From: Owenia fusiformis
Lineage: Eukaryota > Annelida > Polychaeta > Sabellida > Oweniidae
DNA: 64,000 bases
Direction of reading: 5' to 3'
Assembly: GCA_903813345.2 (NCBI GenBank)
Contig: CAIIXF020000011.1
Coordinates: 22,241,754-22,305,753, forward strand
This document shows positions 36,601-49,310 of this stretch, piece by piece. Position numbers and translations under genes: made by a program. The notes beneath the pieces are model-generated. The model made no database searches. It was given only the letters and a program-made list of their open reading frames with translations, and was not told the DNA's origin. The stretch's first letter is position 1. Every line of letters starts with the position of its first letter.

Positions 36601-37492
36601 AGGGATATACCCTGTATCAAAAATCGAACATTCAATACTGATTTATCTTGAAATTAGTAGATTTTAAGAATTAAATATGCATTGGATGTTAGGGAATCCT
36701 AATGAAATAAATACAAACGATAATTATAATCAAAACAGTGTGTATGAAGAATTATTTATCAAAGAGAGCCAAAGTGTATCCCGGGAATTTAAAAAAGCAC
36801 CGAAAGAAATCCCTGGCATTGCTGATGAGCGGGTGATATCTCCCGATCACCTCAGCGGGAGATATAATATCACCCGCTCACCTCAGATATCGATTATATT
36901 TCCGCATGGTATTTATCCATAACACTACTAAGTATGGGATAAATATTTGTACACATATTTACTTCAGTGGCTACAAGCAGGTTCTAACCTATTAACAATG
37001 ACGTATTTGTTCGGAAACATCTCCCACTGAGAGTATTCTTTTACCTCGTATTTTGCAACACTTTTCCAATGATCGAAGAAGTCATGTGTTTTGAAACCGA
37101 GGCAATTGGGAAAATGGTATCCGCAGTGACTTTTACATTGTTGCTAGGGTTGTCGTCATCTTTAATGGCGTCACCAAATCCTGGTAGCAAAAATACAGGC
37201 ACATTGTCAGTAAAGAAAAACAGCTTTTAAAATTCTATCAAATAATTTTTTTCAAAGAAAATGAAAAATGTCTAATATGTGTGATTAGAAATTACGTACC
37301 TTCTGTAAAAACAGCCTCTCCCCCTCGCACCACACTGACAAGCAGGCCAGTGTATCCATGGCATTCCATCGCCCGTGTAATGAAGTCATTGATGCGTCTG
37401 TGTTCTTGCGCGTTAAGCTGCTGTCCGTGCGATTTTTCCTGGAGTAAACATACTCCAAACAATAACAAAATGGGCTTAACAGCGCCAAACAT
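30685..37492 (-). CDS. Serine beta-lactamase-like protein, GPI-type (paralogue A)
   Basis: Six exons on the minus strand: 37492-37300, 37180-37045, 36313-36128, 32811-32536, 32352-32096 and 31592-30685, giving 651 residues. It belongs to the beta-lactamase/PBP-like (S12) superfamily. Signal peptide MFGAVKPILLLFGVCLLQ; catalytic SVSK with Ser92 and Lys95; YLYNN with the second motif Tyr-x-Asn; THGGS as the third motif (KTG/HTG equivalent). After the hydrolase domain comes a beta-rich C-terminal region (KYTGTYGNFAYGNC) like DUF3471, then a proline-rich CPTPPPPPACPT stalk and a hydrophobic tail that fits a GPI-anchor signal. Animal members include LACTB and oyster gigasin-6; the substrate here is unknown. 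Intron three is 3.3 kb and holds a LINE nested in a DNA transposon. It is divergent to paralogue B, with 2.2 kb between starts. Confidence 0.92.
32935..33073. repeat. Hairpin element with GGGACCGTAGGGACCGA core (copy 1)
   Basis: Imperfect arms (GGTTTTGGATATGGGG left, CCCAATATCCAAACC right) surround the core ACCTGAGGGACCGTAGGGAC at about 32992-33011. The same core is in the element at 36513-36623 in the same gene. Confidence 0.8.
33077..33320. repeat. Foldback with TTTATCCTATACCAAGTAGA ends
   Basis: The left arm 33077-33101 and the right arm 33296-33320 are inverted with one mismatch block. The interior has GCGGGAGATATGG repeats. It directly abuts the hairpin at 32935-33073. Confidence 0.8.
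33408..36098. mobile_element. Degenerate DNA transposon with long TIRs, split by a LINE
   Basis: Left arm 33408-about 33595 begins GGGTGTCTCAAAAATGTACC; the right arm, inverted, covers about 34171-34323 and 36047-36098, interrupted by a LINE. The arms share CAATCAATATxTTCAGAC, AAACATGAACG and GTTACCxTTTxCACCACATAATCAATGTT-type blocks. Between the arms a minus-strand stretch near 33757-33787 resembles the transposase WPPYSPD motif in degraded form. It lies in intron three of hydrolase paralogue A. Confidence 0.75.
34324..36046 (+). mobile_element. 5'-truncated LINE with reverse transcriptase
   Basis: An open frame continues to 35856 (about 498 residues from 34360) and starts inside the reverse transcriptase domain: [33 protein letters not shown], then the catalytic YADD. 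The C-terminus carries a cysteine pattern C-x-C-x(10)-H-x(4)-C (NCACGSS to FQC). The 3' end is an A/T-rich AATAATAATA tail at 36030-36046. A 12-bp target-site duplication, ATCTGTGCTGTT, flanks it (34312-34323 and 36047-36058). Jockey/CR1-like non-LTR element; the endonuclease part is missing, so it cannot move by itself. It is antisense to the host gene. Confidence 0.92.
36513..36623. repeat. Hairpin element with GGGACCGTAGGGACCGA core (copy 2)
   Basis: TTTTTGATACAGGG and its inverse CCCTGTATCAAAAA form the arm ends; the core at about 36554-36580 matches the copy at 32935-33073. It is in intron two of hydrolase paralogue A. Confidence 0.8.
36827..36884. repeat. 58-bp hairpin
   Basis: GAGCGGGTGATATCTCCC and GGGAGATATAATATCACCCGCTC form a near-perfect stem around GATCACCTCA. 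It lies in the same intron as the 36513 hairpin. Confidence 0.75.
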
Positions 37493-37934
37493 GGCGGGAT
37501 CCGGAGAGCTTCTTTCTAATGTTGTTAGCTTGAATTCCCCAACCTAAATCTAACGTATCGAAACACACCCTCGTCGTATAAGGCACTGCCAGTAATGGGG
37601 ATGTACGATTAACAACGATATCACCAAATTATTATTTTTTGATGACCAATCGTATTTAAAAATTAATTTGAAATGGCACTATCACCACAATTAGGACTGT
37701 TTTATTTATAACTGTCAGGAAACTGAAATAGTAGTCTAGTGCATTGATAAATTATATCTTAAGTCATTAGCAAATAATCAAAATAAAATATTGTGTCAAT
37801 TTATTTCTCAAACTTTGGAAGATACATATTGTTATTTATAATGAATTAAGATGTTTAGTTAACAATAATGTTAGATTTTGTGGAAATTATTACATGTAAA
37901 GAATATTTCTTCTTATTCATCATGGAGCAACTTT

Positions 37935-38107
37935 AGCCTCAGTCACATTTGATATACGGCAACCGTACGTCCGGCGTAGCTTTCCAAAATCAAGAAAAAT
38001 GTGCACAATAAAATATTGGAATAAGCAGTACGATGTTAATTTTCTATATCGGTTTTGTGAAGCTACGGCCACTGTACGGCCGCCATAGAGGAAATGTGAC
38101 TGAGGCT
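37935..38107. mobile_element. 173-bp MITE with AGCCTCAGTCACATTT ends
   Basis: Perfect 16-bp inverted ends. Subterminal ATACGGCAACCGTACG and CTGTACGGCCGCC resemble the element at 10264-11098, so both probably belong to one superfamily. Confidence 0.85.
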
Positions 38108-38490
38108 TTAGTTTTCCATCAAGCCACTCCTTCTCAAATCTACTACCATGGGCTTTCAATTATCTAGTTGAAAGCCCATGTTACTACTTTCTAAAACCTT
38201 GCAAATGGGGATGGACATGCGGGTTTTTAGACGTTGGGCTCAGTTTAGCCAAAGTACAATCATCTGATTGATTATTTAGTGGCATTTTGAATGGGTGTGA
38301 TATCGCTCATATTTATATCTAGGCTAACTAGATAAGTAGTGCAACATATAATATATGGCCTTATTTCTCGTTTGACGCTCTGACATCTAGAAGAGATCAA
38401 TCACCTTGGTTCTACGGTTCAGATTAACACAATGAAGCCAGAGAATGTGGAAGGTGGCCCCCGAAAACATTTTGGGCCCTAGAAACTTGC

Positions 38491-38878
38491 CGAATCGGTT
38501 TTAAACTGTGTGCGAACTGAATGAACGTAGCTACAACGTTCTACGGTCTGTTTACGAACTTCATGGACTTTCCCGGACGGGGAATGTGATTTAGAATTTT
38601 GAATCGATTCAAAATTCGATGGCGACCATACCGTTCTGTAATCAGGTCATGATGACCTTCTAGACTAAGGGACGCGTTATACGACGTTGAACACCGATGT
38701 GGTGCGACCTGAACGAACTGCGAATGAGATGGACGTATTGAAGACTGTTTATGAACGAAGTAGCTAATTATTTTAGACATATTTCCCGACCACAGCCAGA
38801 TTGAGCCCGTTTTACGACGTTTTCGTAGGACTGGCAAGAACGGGTAAGAACTTGTTTGGTGTCAGTGATAGGGCGGTA
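38491..38878. mobile_element. Truncated copy of the CTATCACACCAAACTAG MITE
   Basis: In inverted orientation relative to 22337-22908, sharing long stretches such as GAACTTCATGGACTTTCC, AATTTTGAATCGATTC and ATCAGGTCATGATGACCTTC. The outer left half is missing. It lies in the promoter region between two hydrolases. Confidence 0.85.
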
Positions 38879-39657
38879 ACATGAGGATATCATCATATTC
38901 CTAAGCCATCATAGATAATTATTCGGGTAATGTTTTTGTCACCCTGTATGTTCTTATCATTTTGACATTTTCTAAATTCTATATTCTTTTGTTAATCAAA
39001 AGTATTTTTATCAAAATCAATTGATATCATACTTGAAATGCAGTTGTGTGATGAAAAATTAAAAACTATTTTTAGAAAGTCTTTTAGAAGGCAACCTTGT
39101 GTGACACCATTTAAAGGCAAAAGCCTCTGTTGCTGCAATCAAAACAAAATATGTTTTCTTAATAAGCGAAGTCGGTACTTTCAAACAGTAAGTTCCTTTT
39201 TTGTGGCGAAGTACTGGACAATAACACCTCAATTTCTTTGGAGCATCTCATTGACTATAATGTCTGTTTGTAATGTGCATAATTGCGTTTTGTACACATC
39301 TTCATCATATATCGTATCATCGTCCCACTTCTAAGAAACACACCTCTGTCAATGACAAACACTGTGACCCGACTGTTTTTTAGTGACACAGGCCCCTCAC
39401 AAGCCTCATTAATTGTGATTAACTTTACAAAATACATTTAAAATGATAAATGCAGAAAAAGAAGTTTATTTTTAACTTACTTATCACTGGCACTTGATCC
39501 CTTTTTAAGAAACCTTAAAAATGATGATATAAATTATTAATAACAAATTCAAAACTACTCGAGAATTATTGTTAATTAATCACCTGCTTGACATTTGAAT
39601 ATGGTCTGATTTTGGGCTCCAAATTAACAGTTGCGTAGTCCCAAGGGAACAAAGACA

Positions 39658-42600
39658 ATGCAGATGCGAATTCTCATTATACCGCTATTAGTGACTCTCT
39701 TTTCCAGCCACGTTGCTTCCAGGAAACTCTCGGCTGCAGATGAGAAAAAGCTGGATGATTTTATAAATGAGGCGATGAAATGCCAACATTACACGGGACT
39801 TTCGGTCAGTGTTGTGAGGGAGGGAGAGGCCGTTTACACTAAGGGTAAGGAGACATGTTTTATATTAATTACCGATTGTACATTTTAACTTCCTAACTTC
39901 TAAGTAATTGATAATTCTTTTTAATAACTAAATTGAACCAAACTCGACTGCTCTGTCGAGGGAAAACAGAAACAAAACTTATTTTCGAAATACACTTCAA
40001 TATTTGATAACATATTCCTGGTTTTCATAAGTAGAATGAAAGAACATTGGGGTTGCAAAACCCCCATGCTGGATGACTGAGTTATTAACACTTGTTTGGG
40101 TTACTTACTTAATTTTGTTAGCAATTGCATATGGTTGATTATGAGCTTACAAATATTAACAATCTGGTGCATGTTCAAATTGAATATTCCATGTGTCCCT
40201 GATTCATGTAGGTTTTGGCTATGCTGTCTTTGATGATGAAGACTCGTCTAAACATGTGAATTTCACGGCTGACACTATCCTCCCAATGGCATCCGTATCA
40301 AAACACTTCACAGCGTCACTGATTGGAATGGTCCTACAAAACACAAGGTAAGACCAATAAAGACCAGTTAAAAAGTTACGCACTTTCACAAAAAATGTTG
40401 AAAAAGTGGGAAAATGTTATTTCAATAGACCTTTTCAATATACCCCGCCACCGTTTGATACATCAACGGAGCCATGGTATATTTGCTAGATTGGTAATGT
40501 CATTGGTTTTCCCTTTTCAAAATCTGCAATAAAGAATGCACCATGCCTAAGTTTATCTTATTTATGATTGGACAAATTGCAACCTACAACCAATGACATC
40601 ATCAATCTGGCCAATACATCCTTGCTTCTTCGATGTACCGAAAGGTGGCGGGGTTTATTGGAGAGGCGTATCCATTTACTCCAACTATAATGATTTTTTA
40701 TAAAAAAATATGTATTTAATTACAACATGTCACCCAGTGTGCGAGGCTCTGACAATCATGTTACCATGTTATTTTGATACTTTTTAGTTATGATTGGGAC
40801 ACGCCATACCGACAAATGATGAAGGAATTGTTTAATGAAGACTTCTACTTCAATGGTATATGGCGGACCAACAGAACCACCTTAAGGGACCTCCTCTCTC
40901 ATAGAATGGGGACATCCGGCCAGGAAGTCCTTCTTGCTATAGACAGGTGGACAAAGCCCGAACTTATGGAGTAAGTGTAAAATGTCATGCAAGATAAACA
41001 ATCACCTTAATGAAACATCTGAGTGCAATAATTTTTCCATCTTGAATAAAGGCTATCTTTACTTCTGCATAATTTTATAAGATAATGTCAATGGAGTGAA
41101 AGTACACATGTACCTGTCTTTTTCAAATGAAATGTTTCTTATACATAGCCTTAGTTTTTAACCTAACATTGAATACATGGGTGGATCAGATCTTCAAAAA
41201 ACCATCAATTGATTATTTATCGTATACTCTGTTTATAAATGGGACTTTAGAACATTAATCTAAAACATATTGATATAACACCATCGTCTTAACCATGTTT
41301 AGGTCATTTGCAATGTTTGCACCAACGTTATCAAAACAAGGCTGGTGCTCATTAGTCATGTTTTATGAATTAAATATTAATTACAATGTGGCATTTATTT
41401 ATTTATTTTTTATTTTCTGTTAATTAAGAGTTTAACGGGTTGGAAAGCCATCACGTCATAACAAGGTAAATGAACTAAGGTCATGTGACAATGTTCATCC
41501 AACCATAATGTATATCCCAGTGATGTCACATTTATGGAAGCATTGAACTCAACGCAACGTTTGCAAAATTTCTCACAAGCGGAATTTCAATCGTCTTTTG
41601 TACCACACTGGTTTTTGATAGCCAAGTGTCCATTCTTTAAAAACAATAGAAAAAGAATGTACTCTTCTTTTGGTATAACTGTACATTCTACAGTTCATTC
41701 TATTGTGTTGCTACCCGAGTGAGGTTTAAGAATCCTGAATTGCCATTTGCATTAATGGACCCATCGTAACTGGTGATAGAACCGTACCATCACAAGATCT
41801 TTGCACTTGCATGTCAAATCGTAAAACATTTGCCTAACAAACACCTGTGTCCAAACTTGCATTCGATTATTTACAGGAGAGTGAGATTTCTCAATCCGAC
41901 TGCGCCATTTAGAAGTTCCTACTTTTACAACAACATTATGTACTCCGTGGCAAGCTACATAGCAGAGCGACACGCCGGGAAAGAATGGGATGAGCTTTTA
42001 AGGGATAATTTCTTTAACAAGCTTGGGATGTATAACACATCGACAATAAGACTTGGGAACGATACCAATTATTCTGGATGGGCCAAACCTCACGTCAACC
42101 TTGGTGAAGGGAACGACACCCAATTTGATAACATATTAGGTCCTTTTCCCATGTGGCTTTTCAGGTGCGTCAGTTTCATATTTCGAATATGTATATCCAT
42201 ATTGTGTCGATGAAATATTTTTGGACATCAGCTTTTAAAGATTAATTGTCATAGCTGGACTAGAACTGCTACCTATATTTATTCAAAATTCCTACCAATT
42301 TTATTTGCCTAAAGTATCTGCTAAGTGTTATATATATATCAATGTACTATGACATACCTATAACCAATGATATCCCTTCTGTTATACAGTAGCGTAGGTA
42401 ATGCTGCAGCTGCGGCAGGTGGTATAGCAACCTCAGCAAAGGATATGGCAAAATGGATGAACTTCCAATTGGACTACGAAAAATACCCAGAGATTCTCAA
42501 CCCTAACATCACCGATGATATTAGAGTTCCAGTCCAAACCAGACAAAATAATATTCTACCCAGGGGCTCCGAGCCAGGCAAAGATTTTATGGATACCCAG

Positions 42601-43829
42601 GAGATCTCGTATGCTATGGGGATTACAAATGGGTTTTGGAGAGGTAAAGACACACGTTTCGATACTTTTGCACAGTATGATTGGGTGCAGTTATATTAAT
42701 TTTTCATAAATCAATGTTTTATTCTGGACACTTAACTTTTATTGTGAAAAGATAAAATAAAAACGGCAATGACGCCCTAATTTCCCTTATTCTTCTGCAA
42801 GTGGTTCGGACTCAATCCGGGGCTCAAAACATCCATTAAAATCTGAACTTGTTTATGACATTTTTTAACTTGCAACAGAATTTGTAACATATTATCTTAT
42901 TAACTCCAGGTTACGAACAACTGGCTCACGATGGAAGCATAGTTCTCTGGACTTCTCATATGACGATGCTACCAGCCAAAAAGATAGGTGTTTACTTAGC
43001 ATCAAACCAGCCAGCTTTCTTCCTTAATGATCTAAGGAAATACATCGAGGACGTCCTTTTGGGTGTAGACGAGCCCTGGATGAACATTACACGGTTTTGT
43101 AATCTCGGTCTTGAGAATGTTTCACTTCCACTTAAACAACCATCTGGTCATGACGAGGATTTTGGTATGAGAGCTGGAATTGAAACTATGCTTAGAACAT
43201 TGAAACCAGAATCACTGGTGAAAGCGCATAGGAAGATGGAGGGTCGAGATCTGAATCGATTCAAGTCAAACAAAAATGGATATGCCCTTGCTAAAGTCAT
43301 TAAGGATCTCCCAGTGCAGAAAGGGGAAAGAAAGACAAGGGAAATGAATGATAAATTAAAGAATTACACTGGCACATTCGGACAATTCGCATATGGTAAT
43401 TGTACAGTGGATATATATCCAGATGATGGTGATCATTTCTTAATTGCTGGCGACTTGATGATAACGTATGGCTGGATCGAACTCACTTTAACGAAAGAAG
43501 AGAATCAGGAGCACACATTTGAACTATCAGTCTGGAATTTATACGAGCCAACTCAAGATAAAGTGGTTTTCTGGAGTTCAAAAAACAATAGTGTATTTGA
43601 TCGAATGGATATGTCCCTCGACCCAGCTGACAAGCCATATACATGGAGTAGAGACTTAAAATGGGCAGACGCCCCTCCGCCAGAGACACACGAATGTACT
43701 CCTCCTCCTCCACCAAAAACCTGCCCAACCATGAAACCGAGCGGATCCGAAATAAATAAACCAACAACAGGACTGGTGTTGCTAGTATTAGTATTTTGCA
43801 CGTGGTTTCATTCTCAAACCATCGTGTAA
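39658..43829 (+). CDS. Serine beta-lactamase-like protein, GPI-type (paralogue B)
   Basis: Six exons with the same phases as its paralogues: 39658-39844, 40212-40347, 40788-40970, 41877-42164, 42390-42643 and 42910-43829, giving 655 residues. I chose the ATG at 39658, since the open frame upstream begins without ATG; the signal peptide is MQMRILIIPLLVTLFSS. Catalytic SVSK has Ser90; YFYNN is the Tyr motif. The third motif reads AHDGS, not HGG as in A and C, so the oxyanion-side loop has an Asp; activity may be altered. The C-terminal beta-rich domain (NYTGTFGQFAYGNC), CTPPPPPKTCPT stalk and hydrophobic GPI-like tail are kept. A polyadenylation signal AATAAA follows at 43841. Confidence 0.92.
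40425..40671. mobile_element. Foldback element in intron two of paralogue B
   Basis: ATAGACCTTTTCAATATACC and CCCGCCACCGTTTGATACATC at the left are inverted at the right (GATGTACCGAAAGGTGGCGG, TTTATTGGAGAGGCGTAT). About 247 bp, non-coding. Confidence 0.75.
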
Positions 43830-43840
43830 TGTAACTTAGA

Positions 43841-43846
43841 AATAAA
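43841..43846 (+). promoter_or_regulatory. Polyadenylation signal of paralogue B
   Basis: AATAAA 12 bases after the stop codon. A further AATAAA follows at about 43899. Confidence 0.6.
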
Positions 43847-46800
43847 TTATACATTCAGTACATATGCAATCATTGCTGTGATTAAACAATGTAACTGAAT
43901 AAAATAAGGTGACAAGAATGACGCAATTTGCTTCCTTCTCTTGCAAAATGGGACATTTTTAGTACAGTTGAAGTAGTTTAAATATATTTCAGCTTTACTA
44001 ATAATATTCTTTTGTATATGATCAAAAGGTTATAAAATACATTAGGTTATAAATTGTAAATGTTTTGTGAGTTTATGGTTGGTTAAACATATATATTGCT
44101 GCATTTGAAGGGTTACGAAATCAATTTTAAATCACCTAGTTGGATTAAATGAAGTCTAATGTTATATCGCAAATGGGTTTGGACAATTTTTCTTCTGTTA
44201 ATGCCTAAGCTGGTAAACGAGGGGAACTTCAAAATCTTTCAGTGTAATCGCCATATAGCCCTCTAGAACAGAAGATAAGCGGTCTAAACAGTATTTCAAA
44301 AAGTCTATCGAAAAGGTATATTATAAGTTGCAGTACCACAGTCAAAATGAGGTCGAAAGAATGTACTGGGGAACATTTATAAATGTTTGGATTTTCATTT
44401 TTTCAGTGTGGTTTTGATTTGAAAAAATGTTTCATTCCAAATGTATATTCTCGGATGTTTACATTAATGTACACACTGGATAGAAGTGGCGGGCGTATGA
44501 TCAAACCTTGTGGCATACCAAAGTTTATGAATAGGATAGTTTCTAAATAGCAGAAAAATCAATGAAATCTCGTGCTGCCATCTTTTATTCAGCTTTTAAC
44601 TTGGGCTAGAGCTCCATTCATTTACATGCTAAAATCTTGGAAAAGTGGCTTCATTTCATGATTTATCAAAGTGTGTTTGTTGAATCTGTATAAAACTTGA
44701 ATGATATACCACATGATGACCCTGTTTATGTACATGATGTGATTTAACATGCAAATGTTGATTGACATACAAATAATCCATGGATTTAAAGAATTTTACC
44801 ATTGCATCTATGGACATTTGGCCCGAGTTTTTTTAAATTGTTATAGAAAATTATTCAAATTACATAACTGTGTAAATCAAAGCTATTAAAGGAGAAAACA
44901 TTTCACTGAATTCAAATATGCCATTTAAAAGAAGGTAATGTAAGTCATTAGAAGGCTAATATGCAAGTCTCTTAAAATCTCACGAAAAACGAGATTTAGC
45001 GAGATTTCAAAAGCTATATGGAAACTATACTATTCTGCGTTAAGATTATGGTTAAACGAAGCTACAATGTTAAGAAAAATGGTTTCAGAGGCTCTGCCTT
45101 ATTCATAAGTTGTGAATAAGTGCTCTGATCTGGTTAAGAACAAACGGATACTTAAAGAGTTGTTATTGAGATTTCTCTGTGGCATTTTTTCTTTATTTTT
45201 TTTGTTTTGAATTTTTTACACCATAACATTAACTAACTACTCAATATGCAACTTTTCACCGCGTAGAATTTTAAAATATTAAGTTTGAAAATTCGATTTT
45301 TATAATGGAGCTCAATGGGAAAAACTACATAATTTGAATTATTTCCAAACGTAGCGGCGCGATTTTCTTGAAATTGACAGGTATAATAAATATTGGTAAG
45401 ACAAAATGTTTGAAGAAAAATGAAGAAAATTCACCCGTCTGGTTACGCAAAATATAGAAAAATGTGAAATAATAATAAAAACCTGTAAAAATAGATTGAA
45501 GGGGGTGATATTCATCTTTAATGTGCCTTTCACTACTACAGGGTAACCATAGTTTTGGTAATGGTTTACTAATTTTACAAGCATATCTTCCAGCATGTGT
45601 TTCAAGCACAAGTAATACAATAAGTGAGTTATCATTAATTGGAATGGTATTATTGTATTCCTAAGCAATGATGACAAAAAGGTAAAATCGATCATATCAC
45701 ATACTAGTTCTTACCATCAAATCGATCTATTATAATGCATATTAAACAAAGTAGCAGTAGATCTTCAATTTCAAGAATTGAGCTAAATTGTAAGATAATA
45801 AATAAATTGCTAATCCCTTATAACTATATAATCCCTTCTCCGAATCATACTAAATTGTATTCGGTATGCTTATTTTAGCTGCTGTAGTTTAGGTCACTTG
45901 ATGAGATATTCAGTAACATGCTGTCACTAGAGACAAAACTTTACACTAAATAATCACTCGAAATAAACAATATGAATTCTTCATATTTTACTTCTTTGGT
46001 AATACATCCATTCTTGAAAATTAGCATTCAAAGCTTTTCAATGCAATCATGAATTTAGTGATCTGACCCTTAAAATACTTTTCTGGGGGAATAGTTTGTT
46101 CACCTGAAGCCCTTAGGTGTAGCATCTTTTTCTAGCCATATTTTCCCAGGCTTGCTGGAATACCTATTTCAGTGTGCAAGTTTAGCATTATTTTCCCATT
46201 GATCATTTGAGTTCTCGCGTCAATAACATATGGAAATAATAATGATAAGATGTCCAAAAGAGTAGTTTATTTTATTGTAAAAATAAAAAATAAAACAAGG
46301 TTTGGTCAGGAAGGGAAGGGGGGAAATTCTTGGGATATATGAATTAATTAATTATAACATATTCATGTTTCTACAATTTAGGGTAACCCTGTGTATTATT
46401 CTACTGAGCATGGTTATACCGGTGCAAAATATTACAAAAATATTATTTACTTATTATCATAATTCCATGTGACAAAACCAGTCTTATTTTCAAGTTTGTC
46501 TATAATTGTTTGCCTGTAAGGTTGGGCAAGCCGTCTATTACCTTGATAGTATAAGATGTTGATTTTGCAAAGCTCTTATGGGATAATTCTTCAATATGTA
46601 CTGTAACATATATGTAAGGGTGCCAGTATGTAGTCCAGTATGTAGTAAACAAAGGAGTATTTTGGTCAACTCAATACATTTGATAAACACTACATGAAGT
46701 GTTGTCTATGCAATGATTATATACAGGCACTTATTCATTGTTACTGCGAATTTCAAAAGCCTCCAAATTGTGTGGAATAGAGCATGCAATGTTTTTCAGT

Positions 46801-47894
46801 TTCAAGCAGGTTTTAGTACATTCTGACTAATTGTATTTTCAGACTTATTCATTTCATGATTATGTAATACTGACCTACTTATCTGCATAGCATATCTTTA
46901 ATAAAGGGTTATTGAAATCGTCTTTTTCATTTCTCAAAAGTCATCGGGCAACAAAACTTTTCACGCATCGGAGTTTAGTTTAGGGAATGAAGCACTGGTC
47001 GTGTTAACACCTTCACAAGATATGCGGTTGCGGTTTTAAATTACATAACTACATATACAATTATAATGCAATCTTTGGGTAGTTAGCTCATCTTTATGGT
47101 ATAATCGTGTAGTTCAAAAACCGATGTGCCAGTCGGTAGTTAGTAGTTACCAGCTTCACCACCAGGTTGCTAATTCGGGTCAGATAACAGAACAGACCAT
47201 GGCAGATAGAGGAAAAATGCTCCTAAACTCAGATTTAGGGGATCAATTTTCATATATTATACCTTTTTTTGTGTTTAATAATTGCACAACCGAAAATATG
47301 TCTAGTGAAAGAAAATATTATTTGTCTAATACAAGAAAAGCATTGTAATATTACCGATGAACAATATATACAAAACTGTTCTGATTCGTCGACTGCTGTG
47401 GCTTATAGGGGGGAATGGGCGGCACAATTCCCCACTTTCAATCATGTGGGAAACCTTAGAACGCTACATTTTGAATTATACGGTGTTCAAGATGATAGAG
47501 TCTGGGGAATTTCTCTGCAAATCAGTCTTTAAACGTCTTGTGAGTGGTATAATAAGGTGCAACGAAACCCATAGTGTTATCGGATGTGCTCATTGTATGA
47601 TTCTTTAACTATGTTTGAACCTACTGTTACGTCATTTATGCAGCCAATTTTAGGGTGGAATATTAGTAAGAAAAGAATTCTCAACAAACAATATTATACA
47701 AATAGTGACTGCCATTGAGGGCAATAGTGTAAATTATTATATACCTCAAATGTATTCTAGATGCTCATTGGCTTATTCATGGTCACATGACATGGAATAG
47801 ATGAACTATTTCCCTGGACAGTCCTAAATCCCTGCTTTCAGGGAAGATGAATTGTACTAATCACCAGTTAGGTCATGTGACCAGTCAATAGTAA
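43847..47894. other. 4-kb gene-free stretch
   Basis: AT-rich with only short open frames (for example 45339-45695 on the minus strand and 47124-47608 on the plus strand), none with a recognisable domain. A fragment CAAATAGTGACTGCC at about 47700 matches the end of the TIR element at 49311-49648, so an old copy may be present. Confidence 0.4.
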
Positions 47895-49172
47895 GCAAAT
47901 ATTTCATTCTATGTTCGGGCAATACCTGTTCATCTTTCAATGATTTCTGCGGTATGTATTGCCCGCAGCCCGTAGGGCGAGGGAAATACATGATGCAAAA
48001 ATCATTGAAAGTGCAACAGGTATTGCCCGAACATAGAATGAAATATTTGTTTTATTATATCATTGCTAGACATTCCCTGTGATCAATTAATCAATTAATA
48101 TATCATTAATCCATAAGTGAACATAATTACGTACAAGTATCATTAGATTTATTTTCGTCCAGTGTAGTTGTCAGAATTCCCGGGCGGGCAATACGTCGGG
48201 CAATACGTCTTTTATTATCCTAAAATTGAGGGAGCTGTGAAATACGTTATGGTATTTTTGATCACATGGTACTGACTCGACCAATCAAATCACACAATTT
48301 CTAGCAATGATATAATAATAAGCAAATATTTCATTCTATGGAGGGCAATACCTGTTCATCTTTCAATGATTTCTGCGGTATGTATTGCCCGCAGCCCGTA
48401 GGGCGAGGGAAATACATGATGCAAAAATCATTGAAAGTGCAACAGGTATTGCCCGAACATAGAATGAAATATTTGTTTTATTATATCATTGCTAGACATT
48501 CCCTGTGATCAATTAATCAATTAATATATCATTAATCCATAAGTGAACATAATTACGTACAAGTATCATTAGATTTATTTTCGTCCAGTGTAGTTGTCAG
48601 AATTCCCGGGCGGGCAATACGTCGGGCAATACGTCTTTTATTATCCTAAAATTGAGGGAGCTGTGAAATACGTTATGGTATTTTTGATCACATGGTACTG
48701 ACTCGACCAATCAAATCACACAATTTCTAGCAATGATATAATAATAAGCAAATATTTCATTCTATGGAGGGCAATACCTGTTCATCTTTCAATGATTTCT
48801 GCGGTATGTATTGCCCGCAGCCCGTAGGGCGAGGGAAATACATGATGCAAAAATCATTGAAAGTGCAACAGGTATTGCCCGAACATAGAATGAAATATTT
48901 GTTTTATTATATCATTGCTAGACATTCCCTGTGATCAATTAATCAATTAATATATCATTAATCCATAAGTGAACATAATTACGTACAAGTATCATTAGAT
49001 TTATTTTCGTCCAGTGTAGTTGTCAGAATTCCCGGGCGGGCAATACGTCGGGCAATACGTCTTTTATTATCCTAAAATTGAGGGAGCTGTGAAATACGTT
49101 ATGGTATTTTTGATCACATGGTACTGACTCGACCAATCAAATCACACAATTTCTAGCAATGATATAATAATA
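47895..49172. repeat. Tandem array of three 426-bp hairpin units
   Basis: Units start at 47895, 48322 and 48748. Each opens with a stem of about 75 bp: GCAAATATTTCATTCTATG, then GGGCAATACCTGTT, paired with AACAGGTATTGCCCGAA and CATAGAATGAAATATTTG, around a GC-rich core GCAGCCCGTAGGGCGAGGG. Each ends with a CCAATCA motif (48281, 48707, 49133) and TGATATAATAATA. Units are almost identical; the first is one base longer. Confidence 0.92.
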
Positions 49173-49310
49173 CGTTTTATCTCCCCCCAAATCTGAGATT
49201 ATAGGAGTTGAAAGGTAAAATGCCTTTAAATGCCAATAAGAACCTGTGAACATTTGATATTGAAATGAAAAGACTTCTCATTTTGTTTTTGTTTACAGAG
49301 TACTTATCAG

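Larger units (their letters stand above)
37493..39657. other. Divergent intergenic region between paralogues A and B
   Basis: About 2.2 kb separates the two divergent start codons, so it should hold both promoters. It includes two MITEs (37935-38107 and 38491-38878). No TATA box or shared motif could be assigned. The open frame at 39038-39334 has no domain. Confidence 0.4.

Noticed and set aside
45325-45695. Overlapping minus-strand frames of 94 and 118 residues
   Set aside because: Phe/Ile-rich translations of AT-rich sequence, without a recognisable motif.
47124-47608. Cluster of short plus-strand frames
   Set aside because: Three overlapping frames with no similarity to each other or to a known domain; possibly old repeat debris.
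47895-49172. CRISPR array
   Set aside because: The units are 426 bp, directly repeated without unique spacers, and the genome is eukaryotic.
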